The translations under genes were made by a program, and so were the position numbers. Of a stretch of 6,712 bases of DNA, positions 5,667-6,712 are shown piece after piece. This DNA comes from Bryobacteraceae bacterium. Lineage in GTDB: Bacteria; Acidobacteriota; Terriglobia; Bryobacterales; Bryobacteraceae. The notes under the pieces were generated by a model, which made no database searches, was not told the origin of the DNA, and saw only the letters and a list, made by a program, of their open reading frames with translations. The stretch lies in contig JAICMB010000185.1 in the NCBI GenBank assembly GCA_025929455.1, forward strand, positions 1-6,712. Direction: 5' to 3'. Position 1 is the stretch's first letter, and each line of letters begins with the position of its first letter.

Positions 5667-6712
5667 ATGCGCGTGCTTCTGGCAATTGCGGCCGCCTGCG
5701 CCTGCGCGGCGGCCCAGACGCCCGCGCCCGCGGTGGATTTTCAGAAGACCGTTTGGCCGATCCTCAACAGTTACTGCGTCGGCTGCCATAACGCTACGAA
5801 AGCGTCAGGCGCGCTGGCTTTCACTTCACGTGAGGCGGTAATCAAGAGCGGCGCGCTGAAACCGGGCGCGCCGGAACAGAGCCCGCTGTACACGCTCATG
5901 CAATTACCGCCGGCGCAGCATGGCGCGATGCCGCCGGGCGGACCGCAGTTGTCGCCGGCATCGCGAAAGATCATTCACGATTGGATCGCGGCGGGCGCAT
6001 CGTGGCCCGCGGGAACGGGCGCAGCGGCGGCGCGGGCGGTGACGGCCGATCCGGTAAAGGCCGAGCACGACCTCGTAGCGAAAATCCACGAGGCCATTCT
6101 GAAAAAACAAAGCCAACCTTCCGCCGCGTATCACGAGACCATACCAGGGACCAGCGTGTCGTACGACATGGCGCCTATTCCGGCGGGTGAGTTCACCATG
6201 GGCACGCCGCCGGCCGAGAAGGGTCACCAGCCGGACGAATCGCCGCAGCACAAGGTGAAGCTGGACGCGTTCTGGATGCAAGCGCACGAGGTGACCTGGG
6301 ACGAGTACCGCCTGTTCATGTTCGAAAACCAGGCGCAGGAAGCGCCCAAGGACGGCACCGTGGATGCCGTGAGCCGCCCCACGCGGCCGTACATGGAGAT
6401 GAGCTTCGGCATGGGCATCAATGGGTTTCCTGCGATCAGCATGACGCAGCACGCGGCGAACAAATATGCCGAGTGGCTGAGCGCCAAGACGGGCGAGTTT
6501 TACCGGCTGCCAACGGAAGCCGAGTGGGAGTACGCTTGCCGCGCGGGCACCGAGACCGCGTATCCGTGGGGCAACGATGCATCGCAGCTTGGCGAATACG
6601 CATGGTATGCCGCTAACTGCGGCGGCAAGTACCAGAAGGTTGCAACAAAAATGCCTAACGCGTGGGGGCTGTTCGACATGATCGGGATCGTGATGGAGTG
6701 GACGATCGATCA
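5667..6712 (+). CDS. exported c-heme (PSCyt1-like) and FGE-sulfatase/SUMF1-like fusion protein, 3' end outside the window
   Basis: The open frame runs from ATG 5667 to the window edge without a stop (348 residues visible). Residues 1-16 are an alanine-rich Sec signal ending AAAQ. Residues 22-114 resemble the planctomycete-type cytochrome c domain: heme site C37-V-G-C40-H41, PGAPEQSPLY (67-76) and MPPGG (88-92), in which M88 could be the second iron ligand, then a helix ending WIAAGASWP. A linker at 115-160 follows. From about 165 a formylglycine-generating-enzyme-like domain starts: PAGEFTMGTP (172-181), FPAISMTQHAANKYAEWLS (254-272), the strongly conserved RLPTEAEWEYACRAGT (280-295) and YPWGN (299-303). 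The motif normally written GNVWEW appears as GIVMEW (340-345). The cysteines that make formylglycine in true FGEs lie beyond the window, so activity cannot be judged. The start follows the upstream TGA by two bases, suggesting translational coupling; there is no Shine-Dalgarno sequence. Confidence 0.9.
   Translation, partial: MRVLLAIAAACACAAAQTPAPAVDFQKTVWPILNSYCVGCHNATKASGALAFTSREAVIKSGALKPGAPEQSPLYTLMQLPPAQHGAMPPGGPQLSPASRKIIHDWIAAGASWPAGTGAAAARAVTADPVKAEHDLVAKIHEAILKKQSQPSAAYHETIPGTSVSYDMAPIPAGEFTMGTPPAEKGHQPDESPQHKVKLDAFWMQAHEVTWDEYRLFMFENQAQEAPKDGTVDAVSRPTRPYMEMSFGMGINGFPAISMTQHAANKYAEWLSAKTGEFYRLPTEAEWEYACRAGTETAYPWGNDASQLGEYAWYAANCGGKYQKVATKMPNAWGLFDMIGIVMEWTID

Noticed and set aside
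4897..5685. 262-codon open frame on the minus strand
   Set aside because: Antisense shadow of the Gfo/Idh/MocA gene in GC-rich DNA; its product is rich in Arg, His and Val and has no domain features.
5904..6452. 182-codon open frame on the minus strand
   Set aside because: Antisense to the heme/SUMF1 gene; the plus-strand frame carries the conserved motifs.

Overview
This window looks like a piece of an Acidobacteriota chromosome, most likely from the Bryobacterales/Solibacter group; this is judged from gene content and style, not from a search. The DNA is moderately GC-rich with GC-rich third codon positions. It encodes a membrane-anchored Ser/Thr kinase, a long exported TPR protein, a Tat-exported Gfo/Idh/MocA oxidoreductase and a fusion of a PSCyt1-type c-heme domain to an FGE-sulfatase (SUMF1-like) domain, a repertoire shared by Acidobacteriota and Planctomycetota. 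I see no rRNA, tRNA, insertion sequence, CRISPR array, phage gene or attachment site.

Layout. Positions 1-227 hold no complete gene; codon-like periodicity around 101-208 may be the worn end of an older gene. Positions 228-2156 (+) encode a 642-residue kinase with a complete catalytic core, an unusually long activation loop and a C-terminal multi-pass membrane domain that seems related to YciC/GPDPase-type membrane modules. Positions 2208-2723 (+) encode a VOC-fold (glyoxalase-like) protein with an apparent signal peptide. It has a perfect TATAAT placed for a leaderless transcript and, inside the signal-peptide coding region, a strong Shine-Dalgarno sequence before an in-frame GTG. Positions 2747-4252 (-), convergent with the VOC gene, encode an exported TPR protein. 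After a 110-bp divergent intergenic region, 4363-5664 (+) encodes the Tat-exported oxidoreductase. It is followed after two bases by 5667 to the window end (+), a signal-peptide, c-heme and SUMF1-like fusion cut off by the window edge.

How the parts may work together. The last two genes form a tight, probably translationally coupled operon whose products should both be outside the cytoplasm: an exported dinucleotide-binding oxidoreductase and a c-heme protein. A shared periplasmic redox or carbohydrate-modifying role is plausible but is inference. The kinase, VOC and TPR genes show no clear operon link with each other. Apart from the internal site in the VOC gene, none of the starts has a clear Shine-Dalgarno sequence, and several have promoter-like -10 boxes very close to the ATG, which suggests leaderless or very short-leader transcripts. 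I did not find an obvious new defence or mobile system; the most unusual points are the alternative VOC starts, the kinase architecture and the heme/SUMF1 gene beside the Tat oxidoreductase.
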